Shown here piece by piece: positions 17,551 to 25,778 of a stretch of 64,000 nt of DNA. The notes under the pieces are model-generated. The model was not told where the DNA came from. It saw only the letters and a program-made list of their open reading frames with translations, and did not search any database. This stretch comes from Halosimplex halobium (GTDB lineage: Archaea; Halobacteriota; Halobacteria; Halobacteriales; Haloarculaceae), in NCBI RefSeq assembly GCF_051414055.1, contig NZ_JBLKNX010000017.1, positions 62,001 through 126,000 of the forward strand, given 5' to 3'. The first letter of the stretch is position 1. Every line of letters starts with the position of its first letter. Made by a program: the position numbers and the translations under genes.

Positions 17551-18380
17551 CTCCCGAGATCCAGACGACCACCCCGACCGTCGGCGGCATCGAGGACGAG
17601 GATCCGTACCTCGCCGACGTGCCGACGATCTTCGACGATGGGACGTTCGTGCTCGTCGGCTGCGGCGCCGCGAAGCGCGACCCTGACGACCCGCTCGACG
17701 TTCACGAGGCTGCCGTCGGCCCCGACGAGTCGTTCGGCCAGGACTGGACCGACGAGACCGGGCCAGCATGGAGGGCGAAGGACCTCTACACGAGCACCTA
17801 CTTCGGCGTCAAGCGGGATTTCGCGGAGATGGCAACCCAGTGGGCTCGCCAGCGCGACGGCTGGGCGTGGTCGATCCTCTCGGCCGAACACTACATCCTC
17901 CCACCGTGGGAGCCGGTCAAACCCTACGACACGACTATTGACGACCTCGGCGACGATCACACCAACGACGACCACCTCGCCGACTTCCCCTACGAGCGCC
18001 GACCGGACGGTCAGCCGCTCGTCACCGAGCTGGACAAGTGGGTCTACATGGTCGCCGTCGGGCTCCAGCGCTGGCTGACCATGTTCGACGGCATCGCGTC
18101 ACCGCACGGGGGCGGGACGCTGCGGAACCTCATCGTCCTCGCCGGCAAGGACTACGTCGAGCCGCTTCGGGAGCGCGGCGCCTTTGACGGCCTCGGGAAC
18201 ATCCGCAAGGGCTGCCAGCGGATCCAGGTCGAACCGACGTTCCTATTCGAGGAGATCGACGCCGACGGCATCGGCGAACAGATGGCGTGGATGTCCGACG
18301 CGATGAGCCAAGTCGAGGAGCGCCGCTCGGAGACGGAACAGGCCACGCTCGGCGCCGCAGTCGACGAGGACGGGAGGTGA
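17547..18380 (+). CDS. DUF6884-like protein
   Basis: A 277-residue soluble protein starting at GTG (GTGA overlap with the methyltransferase). It shows LVGCGAAKRD near residue 35, AKDLYTSTYF near 79, and WSILSAEHYILPP with KPYDTT near 110-130. I associate this pattern with the phage and archaeal DUF6884 family, whose members often sit beside DNA-modifying genes. Its activity is unknown. The fusion of its frame to a cytosine methyltransferase suggests a linked role in DNA or nucleotide modification, which is inference. Confidence 0.7.
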   Translation: MTPEIQTTTPTVGGIEDEDPYLADVPTIFDDGTFVLVGCGAAKRDPDDPLDVHEAAVGPDESFGQDWTDETGPAWRAKDLYTSTYFGVKRDFAEMATQWARQRDGWAWSILSAEHYILPPWEPVKPYDTTIDDLGDDHTNDDHLADFPYERRPDGQPLVTELDKWVYMVAVGLQRWLTMFDGIASPHGGGTLRNLIVLAGKDYVEPLRERGAFDGLGNIRKGCQRIQVEPTFLFEEIDADGIGEQMAWMSDAMSQVEERRSETEQATLGAAVDEDGR

Positions 18381-18386
18381 GCGCGG

Positions 18387-20021
18387 GTGTCTCAAGTCAC
18401 CCGAGCCACCCACGAGGCCGAGATGTGGCTCTACTACGCGCCGGTCGGCGACGACAGCGAGGCGTACGTCGACTATGACGGTCTCGATCCCTACTGGGCG
18501 CTGGCGGACCTCCTGATCAACGAGTTCGACGGCTACCAGGAACTCGCCGACGTGGAGATCAACGGCGAGCGCTGGGATATCCGGATGAACTACAGCAAGA
18601 GCGGCTTTCGCCCGCGTCCCGAGGACGATATCGCCAGCGATCGCCTCTACGAGTTCGATATCAACGCCCAGGGCCGCGGCGAGCGAAAGTGCGATTACAA
18701 CATCTCCCCGCGGTTCCCCGACATGCGCAAGTCAGACGGCGAGCGGACCACGACGGCGTTCGACCACACCGAGCCCGACGAGGGCGTGAGCGTCCACTGC
18801 CAGCCGTCGAACGTGGCCCTCGAGGAGGTCGCCGACCTCCTGCCGCGGTTTGTCTTCGAGCTGGCCGACGCCGCCGACCTGGGCTTGTATCACGGCTACT
18901 TCGCCGAGCCGTTCGACGGGCGGATCACCGCCCTCGAGCGGTACGTCCGGCTCACCCGGTCGATGAACGAGAAGCTCATCGGCACCGGCGGCGTCTTCGA
19001 CCGGCTGTCGATGCTGCTGTCGGACGCCGACGGGACGAAAGGCGTCTACAAGTTCGACAACGAGCGCGAGCGCGGCTATCACCACGTCGTGCGCCACGGG
19101 TCGACCAGCGCCGGCGAACTGGTCTCGGGCCACCGCCTCGGCGGCCAGCTCAAGAGCTACCTCCCCGAGCACCCGGAGAAGTTCGAACCTGACGATCCGC
19201 TGTATCATCCGAAGCTCGGCGTCAAGTTCGTCCAGGGGCGGACCGCATCCGGGTCGGTTCCCTGGAGCGACCGCGACGAGGTCGTGCGCGAGCTCGACGA
19301 GCGGCTCGTGTCGGTGCTCTCCTGGGCGGAGATCCCGACTGAGGCCGGCGGAACCACGTTCGTTGCGGACGATCACTTCGACGCCGGCGCTGCGGCGGAG
19401 TCCGTGCCGATCCACTCAGACCCGACGCCGCGCCTCGAGGCGAATCAGGAGCACCTGATCGTGACGACGCTGCGGGACATGACCGACGCCGACGAGGCGA
19501 TCGTCGAGAACCTCGCGACCGACGGCGGCCAGCCGGCTCGCGAGGTCGCCGAGGCCGCGGACGTTGGACTGTCGACGGTCTACCGGTGTCTCCAGCGCCT
19601 CGAGGGTGTGGTCACGTCGGACAACGGCCACGTCCGGTTCGTTTCGGAGAAGCTCCGCCAGGAGATCCGGGCGATCGTGGAGTCGGCGGAGTCGAAGATC
19701 GAGAGCGCTGCGGACCGGGCGGCCCAGCTGGTCGACATGGACGTGCGCCAGTCGGCCTCGAGCGCGTTCGACCGGTGGCTCGCGAAGTACGGCGCGGAGT
19801 TCGACGCGCCGAGTAACGAGGGTGAGCGGCCGGTCGTGCGGATCGACACGGTGCTGTCGAAGCTCAAGCACACGACGGACCCGCTGGTCGACGATGTCCT
19901 GGACGAGATGCTCCAGGCGTGGTCGACCGACGGCCGCGACCCGCGGGACCTCAAGCAGGCGATCGTGGAGGTGACGGTCGACGGCAGCGCGATGCGTCGG
20001 CCGGTCTCGACCCTCCACTGA
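18387..20021 (+). CDS. Large winged-helix protein, possible replication or regulatory protein
   Basis: A 544-residue acidic protein starting at GTG. The first 350 residues form a large globular domain that I cannot name, although similar proteins recur in haloarchaeal proviruses. Residues about 370-435 contain a helix-turn-helix (PAREVAEAADVGLSTVYRCLQRL), followed by a helical C-terminal part. It is the last gene of the left arm and the largest, directly before a hairpin cluster that could be its binding site or an origin. A role as element replication initiator is a guess from position and DNA-binding domain. Confidence 0.65.
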   Translation: MSQVTRATHEAEMWLYYAPVGDDSEAYVDYDGLDPYWALADLLINEFDGYQELADVEINGERWDIRMNYSKSGFRPRPEDDIASDRLYEFDINAQGRGERKCDYNISPRFPDMRKSDGERTTTAFDHTEPDEGVSVHCQPSNVALEEVADLLPRFVFELADAADLGLYHGYFAEPFDGRITALERYVRLTRSMNEKLIGTGGVFDRLSMLLSDADGTKGVYKFDNERERGYHHVVRHGSTSAGELVSGHRLGGQLKSYLPEHPEKFEPDDPLYHPKLGVKFVQGRTASGSVPWSDRDEVVRELDERLVSVLSWAEIPTEAGGTTFVADDHFDAGAAAESVPIHSDPTPRLEANQEHLIVTTLRDMTDADEAIVENLATDGGQPAREVAEAADVGLSTVYRCLQRLEGVVTSDNGHVRFVSEKLRQEIRAIVESAESKIESAADRAAQLVDMDVRQSASSAFDRWLAKYGAEFDAPSNEGERPVVRIDTVLSKLKHTTDPLVDDVLDEMLQAWSTDGRDPRDLKQAIVEVTVDGSAMRRPVSTLH

Positions 20022-20123
20022 CGCCCGACGGCGTAGAGGCATCACTGTCGTTCGTCGTCTCTTTTTATAAGGGATAGTCCGATTTTACCCCGAACCTACT
20101 TTTCGAGTGGAACCCGGTTAGTG

Positions 20124-20223
20124 GCCGATCGGCGTCGAACCGGTGGTTTGCCGGTCGGGGCGTGCCCGCCGCACGGGCAAGCCCCCTTAGGAGGTGTGCC
20201 TAAGGGCACGCGCCTGCGGCGCG
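20124..20223. repeat. Cluster of five inverted repeats (possible origin, packaging site or structured RNA)
   Basis: Consecutive palindromes: GCCGATCGGC at 20124-20133; ACCGG/CCGGT at 20139-20155 with a 7-base loop; TGCCCG/CGGGCA at 20163-20179; CCCTTAGG/CCTAAGGG at 20184-20206 with a 7-base loop; CGCGCC/GGCGCG at 20209-20223 with a 3-base loop. An A-rich CAAAAATA follows. Stems are perfect. Nothing similar occurs elsewhere in the window. Confidence 0.6.
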
Positions 20224-20490
20224 CAAAAATACACCCCCGCTCCCGCACGAGATTCCACCCGAAGCACGTGAAACGCACCCCTGACTCCCGGCCAACAGGT
20301 ACGTTTATAATCGTTCCACCGACACTACCCGACGGCACCACCGGAGCCGGCAACCGACCGGGTTGGCAACCGGATCACAGTTCGTAGCTGCTTCAGCTGC
20401 ATGTGGTTGCCCACGAAAGATGCGTCGTGGTGCCATTTCCCGATAAACGCGAGATTCCGAGGTATAAACTTTCTCGCCGGGATTCAATTC

Positions 20491-20543
20491 ATACCTGACG
20501 TGTTTATCTGACGCTGAAATCACCTGATACCTGACGTTGAAAA
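20491..20543 (+). repeat. Repeated CTGACG words upstream of the pilin
   Basis: ATACCTGACGT occurs at 20491-20501 and 20528-20538, with a variant ATCTGACGCTGAAA at 20507-20519 between them. The second copy continues as TGAAAA, like the variant. This could be a binding site for a regulator of the pilin gene. Confidence 0.4.
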
Positions 20544-20570
20544 CATGTTTGTAGGAAACGACGGAGAGGG

Positions 20571-20579
20571 TTTAATATA
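20571..20579 (+). promoter_or_regulatory. TATA box of the pilin gene
   Basis: TTTAATATA 27 bases before ATG 20606, compatible with a leaderless transcript. Confidence 0.5.
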
Positions 20580-20605
20580 CTATCCAGATACTTGCCGGTC
20601 GCAAC

Positions 20606-21151
20606 ATGGATCTCAAACAGCTATTCAACGACGACGACGCGGTGTCGCCGGTCATCGGCGTCATCCTGATGGTGGCGATTACAGTCATCCTCGCGGCCGT
20701 GATCGCATCGTTCGTGCTCGGGCTCGGCAACCAGGCCCAGCAGGGCGCGCCGACGACGACGATCGGTATGGAATATGAACAAGTTTGGGAGAACTCCGAC
20801 TCCCCGAATCTCGGTGTGCTGGAAGTGACTCACGATGGCGGTGATTCCGTGAGCGCACAGGAGATCTATATCCGCGGTAGCGGGATCAATGACACCAAAA
20901 ACAGCTACGACAACACAGGAAGTGGTGACAACGACATGCTCGACGTGAAAGAGATCGGGAATGTCGGAGCAGTTCAACAGCGATCGACTGGTCCCTGGAA
21001 CGGTACGGCAAGCGGCGAAGATTCGGCGATTGTCTCCGGTGACGAGACGAACGTCCCTGTCGACTCGAACTACGAGATCAGCGTCGTCTGGCAGGCTCAG
21101 GAGGGCGACTCCTCCTCGACGCTGAACGAGCAGAGCGGCCCCGACGCCTAA
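20606..21151 (+). CDS. Type IV pilin (PilA-like)
   Basis: A 181-residue protein with the haloarchaeal pilin N-terminus: a short polar leader with three aspartates, then AVSPVIGVILMVAITVILA, the class III signal and hydrophobic H-domain cut by the prepilin peptidase PibD. The rest is a polar, Ser/Asn/Asp-rich head with no cysteines. Haloarchaeal cells build adhesion pili from such subunits. Its GC is lower than that of nearby genes. Finding it between the two arms of a virus-like element is unusual; it may be cargo that changes the host surface, or a virion component. Convergent with the minus-strand operon. Confidence 0.85.
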   Translation: MDLKQLFNDDDAVSPVIGVILMVAITVILAAVIASFVLGLGNQAQQGAPTTTIGMEYEQVWENSDSPNLGVLEVTHDGGDSVSAQEIYIRGSGINDTKNSYDNTGSGDNDMLDVKEIGNVGAVQQRSTGPWNGTASGEDSAIVSGDETNVPVDSNYEISVVWQAQEGDSSSTLNEQSGPDA

Positions 21152-21451
21152 TTCGCGTCGCTCCTTTCGTTTTTATCGAGCGTTAACCCGATAGAGACAT
21201 CACCATTAACGAGATCGTCCACAGCGTCGGTACACTGTAGGATCTCGACGTTGATTGTCCTTGTAGACACGTCCGTATCTGTTGGCTCTCGCCGGAGGTT
21301 GGAACGCGACGGGGCGTGTCGACGCCCGAGCTGGGGAAGGGCCATTCCGAAAGGTGGTCCAAGTGCTCTGGAGGACCAATTTCGCCCGCGAAGCAAGCCT
21401 TTCTTTCAACGAATCAGGCGATGAAAAGCGCGTTCACGCCGCACACAGAAC
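21152..21451. other. Intergenic region between convergent pilin and structural operon
   Basis: A T-rich CGTTTTTATCG at 21170-21180 may end the pilin transcript. A minus-strand frame at 21148-21396 reads plausibly only in its last 50 residues and lacks a good start, so I do not call it a gene. Confidence 0.4.
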
Positions 21452-22147
21452 TTACCACCAGACGGCGTATTCACCGTATCGGGCCGTGACTGTCTCCGAA
21501 CCGTCTCCGCCGTCGCCGTAGACCGTCACGCCGTGGGCGCGATCCTCGTTTGGCCGCTCTGAAATCGTTGCGTCGGGATCGTCGACCAACGGCTGTCGGT
21601 TGATCCACAGTTTGGACTCGGGTACTTCCCAATCGATGAGGATGCTAATATGGAATTCTTGGCGGGGGTTGTCCAACTCAGCCCCGAACGACGAGCCACT
21701 CAGTTGGACCGTCTCGGTTGTCCCGCTACCCTTATTGACTCTAAAGCGGTTGGTACCGCCACCGAGTTGGACACTCACAGTGTCGTCACGGTCGAAGTTT
21801 CCGAGGTTGTTGATGTACCCGACTTCGGCCTTGTCGGTCATGTTCTCGGGATCGTTCCCGAGACCGACAAACATCTGAAGCAGGGTCTTGGCCCCTGTGC
21901 CCCCACGCATCGGGCGCGGGTCATTGTAACCCGTGACGACCCCCGCGTGCTCGTCGGTCGTTCCGTCTCCAGATGACAGTTCGATCCCCTTCCCCTGAAA
22001 TCGGTTTACTGTGCCGTTTGTAGATGAGTTTGTGACAATGTGGTCGTATAGCGAGCCGCTGCTATCCTCTCCGAAGTAGAATTTGTGCTTCGGGGCAAGG
22101 TTGTACTTCTTAACGTCGTCGACGTTGGGAACCTTCTTGAGCGTCAT
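21452..22147 (-). CDS. Hypothetical protein, possible virion or receptor-binding component
   Basis: A 231-residue soluble protein without a signal peptide, rich in Gly, Asn, Asp and Thr and ending in an aromatic EYAVWW. The composition, repeated short beta-type phrases and position at the end of the structural operon suggest a beta-rich fibre or capsid-decoration protein. No family recognised. ATGA overlap with the upstream 77-residue gene. Its GC is lower than that of the genes before it. Confidence 0.6.
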   Translation of the reverse strand: MTLKKVPNVDDVKKYNLAPKHKFYFGEDSSGSLYDHIVTNSSTNGTVNRFQGKGIELSSGDGTTDEHAGVVTGYNDPRPMRGGTGAKTLLQMFVGLGNDPENMTDKAEVGYINNLGNFDRDDTVSVQLGGGTNRFRVNKGSGTTETVQLSGSSFGAELDNPRQEFHISILIDWEVPESKLWINRQPLVDDPDATISERPNEDRAHGVTVYGDGGDGSETVTARYGEYAVWW

Positions 22148-22377
22148 TGTCCATCCTCCAGAACAAGATGGCCGTCTTCAGTGACGGCGAGATACCCCGC
22201 ATTTTCCCCTGTTGGGACACTCGTAACGTCTGTGTAGGACGGGATTGTGAGGTCGTTGTTGATAACGCTACTGTCTGTACTGAACGAATCCGCCACCGCG
22301 TCGCCCAGCTCCACGGGCACCTCGTTTCCGTCCTCATCGACTCCGACGATCTTGCCGTTCTTGTTCTTGAGTTTCAT
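22144..22377 (-). CDS. Small hypothetical protein of the structural operon
   Basis: A 77-residue acidic soluble protein beginning KLKNKNGKIVGVDEDGNEV. It has no membrane segment and ends with GHLVLEDGQ. The ATG was chosen over an upstream GTG because KLKNKNG reads as a normal N-terminus and the spacing to the previous stop is short. Four-base overlap with the following gene. Unknown function. Confidence 0.55.
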   Translation of the reverse strand: MKLKNKNGKIVGVDEDGNEVPVELGDAVADSFSTDSSVINNDLTIPSYTDVTSVPTGENAGYLAVTEDGHLVLEDGQ

Positions 22378-22382
22378 TGTTG

Positions 22383-22676
22383 TCACTCGAAGTTGATTGT
22401 CTCTCCAGCGTCCCACTCCAGAACGCCGCCCTGTTCCCAATCGATCAGCTCTATCGACTGTCCCCAGCCGCTCACGACCATGCCCGACGGGATCAGCAGC
22501 GTCGACGAGTAGTTCGACCCGCCGCTGCTGCCGCCACCGTCGTCACCTCCTGGACCAACCGGACCGACCGTCGCCAAGTCCTCGCTCGAGGCCATGTCGC
22601 CGACGACCAGGCCCGCGACGAGGCCCGTGCCGCCGAGAAGGAGCGTCCGCCGCGTGATGCCCTCGTCGTCGGCCAT
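22383..22676 (-). CDS. Small exported protein with Tat-type signal
   Basis: A 97-residue protein. The N-terminus has twin arginines (TRRTLLLGG) before a hydrophobic stretch (GLVAGLVVG), which suggests export by the Tat route used widely in haloarchaea. A Gly/Ser-rich linker leads to a polar domain of about 40 residues. ATG 22676 shares a base with the previous stop (TGATG); a GTG one codon earlier is possible. Likely surface or virion-associated. Confidence 0.62.
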   Translation of the reverse strand: MADDEGITRRTLLLGGTGLVAGLVVGDMASSEDLATVGPVGPGGDDGGGSSGGSNYSSTLLIPSGMVVSGWGQSIELIDWEQGGVLEWDAGETINFE

Positions 22677-22939
22677 CACGGACCCTCCGTTACCGTCGAC
22701 GCGATCAGCTCGACGCCAGCACGGGCGAGGTCGACCGGCCCGTAGCCGGCGAGGCCGACGAGCATCCCGATCGCGAACATCCCGACGAACGTCTGGACCG
22801 GCCCGCGGCGGATCGACAGCGGGATGCGCGCGCCGATCTTGCGCACGAGCACGACCGCTACCACCACCGCGGCCGCGATTCCGACGAACGCGGGCGCGCC
22901 CAGACCCGAGAGGCCGCCAGCAAGCACGAGCGCGGTCAT
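22676..22939 (-). CDS. Small membrane protein, three helices
   Basis: An 87-residue very hydrophobic protein. Helices lie near residues 2-13, 16-32 and 50-67, with a basic loop (RKIGARIPLSIRRG) between the last two. This is the size and pattern of internal membrane proteins of enveloped archaeal viruses. It overlaps the upstream gene by four bases. Confidence 0.65.
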   Translation of the reverse strand: MTALVLAGGLSGLGAPAFVGIAAAVVVAVVLVRKIGARIPLSIRRGPVQTFVGMFAIGMLVGLAGYGPVDLARAGVELIASTVTEGP

Positions 22940-23157
22940 GGCAGCGGAATCACCCCGAACACGAGGAGGACCAGCAGCACGGCCAGTCCGACGACCACTT
23001 TCGTCGGGACCTGCTGGACGATCGCCTCCTCGAGTTTGACCAGCCGGATGTACAGGAACGCCACCACGAGGAGCGCGACGAGCCACGCGACCAGCTCCGC
23101 CGCGGCGCCCAGCACGCCCTCGAGGGCGGCCAGCGGCTCAGGCAGCGCCGGGATCAC
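22936..23157 (-). CDS. Small membrane protein, two helices
   Basis: A 73-residue protein with hydrophobic helices near 18-37 and 53-72 and a short charged loop (RLVKLEEAIVQQ). It overlaps the large exported protein upstream by four bases and the next small membrane gene by four bases. Unknown function; likely part of the same virion or secretion assembly. Confidence 0.62.
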   Translation of the reverse strand: MIPALPEPLAALEGVLGAAAELVAWLVALLVVAFLYIRLVKLEEAIVQQVPTKVVVGLAVLLVLLVFGVIPLP

Positions 23158-25328
23158 CGCAGCCTCCCGACGGCTTTCTGAGCCGCCTGTGCGAGTCGCT
23201 TGTCGTTGCCCGTGAGCCGCAGCGCACCGTAGGCGACCGCGCCGACCAGGGCGATGCCGACGACCGGCGAGCCGCCGCCACCGCCGCCCGTCGGCCCGAA
23301 GCCAGCTCCGAGGTCGCCGTTCAGCGAGTTCGCCGGGTCAGTGTCACCGAACCCGATCTCCGAGAAGTTGAGCGAGCCGCCGTCGGTCGTGTTGGCCGAG
23401 CCGTTGAGCGTCGGCGGCTCCGGCTGCGGGTACGCCGTAGGCTGCGGGTAGTCCGTCGGCTCGGTCCCGTTCGGGAACGCCGTCGGCGACGGGTACGGCG
23501 TTGGTGCGCCACCGTCCGGCGGCGTGATCCCGCCCTCGCTGGCGCCGTGACACCCGAAGTAGTAGCCCTTGGGCGAGTCGAACTCAACGAACTCGTTGAT
23601 GCTGGTCCCGGCGTACGAGAGGTTGAACCAGATGTTCTCCGTCGACATCGTCGGGTCCCAGTACTCGACGAGGAGCCCGGTCTTCGACTCATTGGCGCCC
23701 GGGAGCGTGCAGGTTCCGAGCGCGGTCAGGTCACCGTCGCCTGGCGGCGTGCCCGGGATCGTCGTCGGGACCTCCGTTGGGGTTGTGGTCCCCTCCGGGT
23801 CGCAGACGCCCGAGCTCGCGATGCGCTCGGGATCGGTCACCCACTCCTCGAACGGCGAGGCGATCTCGAACTGGCCACGCGTGTTGTACTCTGTGGGGTT
23901 GACGCCGTCGAAGACGAACGCCGCCCGATCGCTCTCGACACCTACGCGGTAGGCAACGCTATCGTTCGCACGGGCGCCCTCGAGCGTCGTCTCGCCGTAG
24001 CGGTTGAACTCCGTCGTCGACGACTCGCCCGTGTACTCCGAGCTCGCCCAGGAGTTGTCCGCGCTGGTCGGATACGGGTTCCACGTCGCTTCGGCGCCGA
24101 CGCCCTGGAACTCCGCGTCGCCCTGGTAGCAGACCGAGAGGCTATAATCCGTGCGCTCAGGCTCAGGGGTAGGCGTCGGCGTTGTTTCTTCAATGACAGT
24201 CTGCCCGTTGTACGAGACACTCGCAACACCAAGATCACTCGAATCCGTCCCCCAGTCGTACCGAATTCTCCCAACTGATTTGAAATTATTCTGAGCAGAA
24301 ATATTCCGTTCTTCTCCCAGTACAGTCCCACCTCTGGAGACAATTACATCGTATTCATTCTTCTCATACTTCAGACGGATGTCTATTCGATAATACTTCC
24401 TCTTGTCAAATTCTGCGATATATTTATTGCTTGCATTAATTGTATTTTCATATTCGAAGCCGACATCGGTTATTATATTCAGATTCTCGTTTTCGACGGT
24501 GAACGTGGGACTATCGTACGAATTCACAGTCTCAAATGCAGCCATGTAGGTTGTGATTGTCTTAGGCGATGTATCGAGATTTTTCCCGAGAAGCTGTCCC
24601 TGTCCATTTGAGGAATTGCCGCGTGCAGTCCCATCAGATGCTTGCCATCCCCCACCGACGTTATCCCACTCTGAAAAGTCACCATCTGAGAAGTCATCTA
24701 TGAGAACTCTTTCGGCAGCTTGAGCCTTCCCAACCGGTGACGGACCGGTATCATCGGAGAGCATAACGCCTGATAGCCCCGCGGTCGTTGAAAGGACGAC
24801 TAACAACGCGAATCCGACAACGCTTGCCGTTCGCACAACCGTCCAAGGAAGTGTTACTCGTTGAGCACCTGTGGCAAGGACGCTACGATACCGCAAGATA
24901 ATCACGCTGCCGACGCCCAGCAGACCAGCGCCGACGATAGCCCACACCGTCCGCATGAGCGTCGTCTCGGGTGCTCCGACCGACGCCAGTCGCCAGAGGT
25001 TGACCGACACGTCGACGACGCCGACCGCCGCGATCGTCCAGGCACCGCCTTCGGCCGTCCGCGGGTACCAGTCCGCGAGCCGACGGTAGGCGTCGAAGAT
25101 GAGCCCGACGACGACCATGGCGAGTGCGCCGGTCGCCGGGTAGCCGATCGTGTCGAACAGCCATGCCGCGACCGGGTTGAGTTCGACGGTCGCGAACGAC
25201 AGTGCGAACGTTAGCACCAGCGCCGTCAGCGTCGCCGCGTGGGCCGTCCACTCCGCGATTCCGATACGATTCCGCCGCTCGGCGATGAACTCGCCGACCC
25301 GTTCCGTGATGTTGTGAATGTGTCTCAT
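23154..25328 (-). CDS. Large spike-like membrane protein with ConA-like domain and Gly-rich C-terminal anchor
   Basis: A 724-residue protein. The first 190 residues contain four or five membrane helices. A beta-rich exported part starts near 205 with DDFSDGDFSEW, typical of concanavalin/LamG-type domains that bind glycans. Two Pro/Thr-rich linkers (TPTPTPEPE near 380; PTPYPSP and PQPTAYPQP near 615-645) separate further domains. Cysteines are few and paired. GPTGGGGGG near 685 leads into a final helix. The same Gly motif precedes the C-terminal helix of the protein at 32455. Codon composition of the ConA-like part (24190-24740) is strikingly AT-rich compared with the rest. A receptor-binding role is inferred. 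Confidence 0.72.
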   Translation of the reverse strand: MRHIHNITERVGEFIAERRNRIGIAEWTAHAATLTALVLTFALSFATVELNPVAAWLFDTIGYPATGALAMVVVGLIFDAYRRLADWYPRTAEGGAWTIAAVGVVDVSVNLWRLASVGAPETTLMRTVWAIVGAGLLGVGSVIILRYRSVLATGAQRVTLPWTVVRTASVVGFALLVVLSTTAGLSGVMLSDDTGPSPVGKAQAAERVLIDDFSDGDFSEWDNVGGGWQASDGTARGNSSNGQGQLLGKNLDTSPKTITTYMAAFETVNSYDSPTFTVENENLNIITDVGFEYENTINASNKYIAEFDKRKYYRIDIRLKYEKNEYDVIVSRGGTVLGEERNISAQNNFKSVGRIRYDWGTDSSDLGVASVSYNGQTVIEETTPTPTPEPERTDYSLSVCYQGDAEFQGVGAEATWNPYPTSADNSWASSEYTGESSTTEFNRYGETTLEGARANDSVAYRVGVESDRAAFVFDGVNPTEYNTRGQFEIASPFEEWVTDPERIASSGVCDPEGTTTPTEVPTTIPGTPPGDGDLTALGTCTLPGANESKTGLLVEYWDPTMSTENIWFNLSYAGTSINEFVEFDSPKGYYFGCHGASEGGITPPDGGAPTPYPSPTAFPNGTEPTDYPQPTAYPQPEPPTLNGSANTTDGGSLNFSEIGFGDTDPANSLNGDLGAGFGPTGGGGGGSPVVGIALVGAVAYGALRLTGNDKRLAQAAQKAVGRLR

Positions 25329-25606
25329 TAGTGGATGAACTCCGCGATTTGGTTAGCGAGCGATCCGAGACTCCCGCCGTCGACGACGCCGGTCGCCATG
25401 CCGCCGACGAACAGCACCAGCACGACGAACCCGATCAGCGAGCCGACGCGAGCCCACCGCGCCAGGACGACGAACGCGTCGGCCGCCTCCCGGAGATACC
25501 ACAGGCCAACGACGACCGTCGCCAGCGCGCCGACTGCCAGGCCGTTGAGTCCGACCACGTCGACCAGCAGCTCAAGCGCGCCTGCGACGAGCTCGCGAAT
25601 TAACAC
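25328..25606 (-). CDS. Small membrane protein, two to three helices
   Basis: A 92-residue protein with GTG start. Hydrophobic helices lie near residues 20-38 and 53-75, ending in an amphipathic tail (LANQIAEFIH). A strong GGAGGTG ribosome site eight bases upstream decides the start. Its stop TAA shares a base with the ATG of the 724-residue protein. It begins a new transcription segment after a gap containing T-rich sequence. Confidence 0.65.
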   Translation of the reverse strand: MLIRELVAGALELLVDVVGLNGLAVGALATVVVGLWYLREAADAFVVLARWARVGSLIGFVVLVLFVGGMATGVVDGGSLGSLANQIAEFIH

Positions 25607-25778
25607 GCGCGAACACCTCCGAGACGCGCGCCCCCGCGGGGGGACCCCTGCGATCCCATCTGATACGCGCGCGCGGTAGTGTGCGCGGCCGGCCGGCGCG
25701 AGCGCGTCGTTGACGCCCGATCGCCGCCGTCGACCCCAGGGTTTTCCTGTCGAGTTTTTTCAAAAATCGAAGCGAGCA
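25607..25778 (-). other. Gap in the structural operon with T-run and GC palindrome
   Basis: Just after the ATPase stop the minus strand reads GATTTTTG and an A-run, a possible terminator. CCCCCGCGGGGG (25631-25642) is a perfect palindrome near the ribosome site of the next gene. This is the only sizeable gap between genes in the 3' half of the operon. Confidence 0.45.
25614..25620 (-). promoter_or_regulatory. Ribosome binding site of the 92-residue membrane protein
   Basis: GGAGGTG on the minus strand, seven to eight bases before the GTG start. Strong sites like this are infrequent in this window, where most genes overlap or are leaderless. Confidence 0.6.

Larger units (their letters stand above)
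20022..20605. other. Gene-free stretch with hairpin cluster and pilin promoter
   Basis: It starts with a T-run (20059-20066), a likely terminator for the left arm. At 20124-20223 five inverted repeats lie in series (see separate entry). After an undistinguished stretch come repeated TACCTGACGT-type words (20491-20543) and a TATA-like box for the pilin. No convincing open frame was seen in either strand. Confidence 0.6.

Noticed and set aside
21148..21396. Minus-strand frame of 82 codons between the pilin and the structural operon
   Set aside because: The first 30 residues look like random GC-rich translation, there is no ribosome site, and it overlaps the pilin stop region. Only the tail reads like protein.
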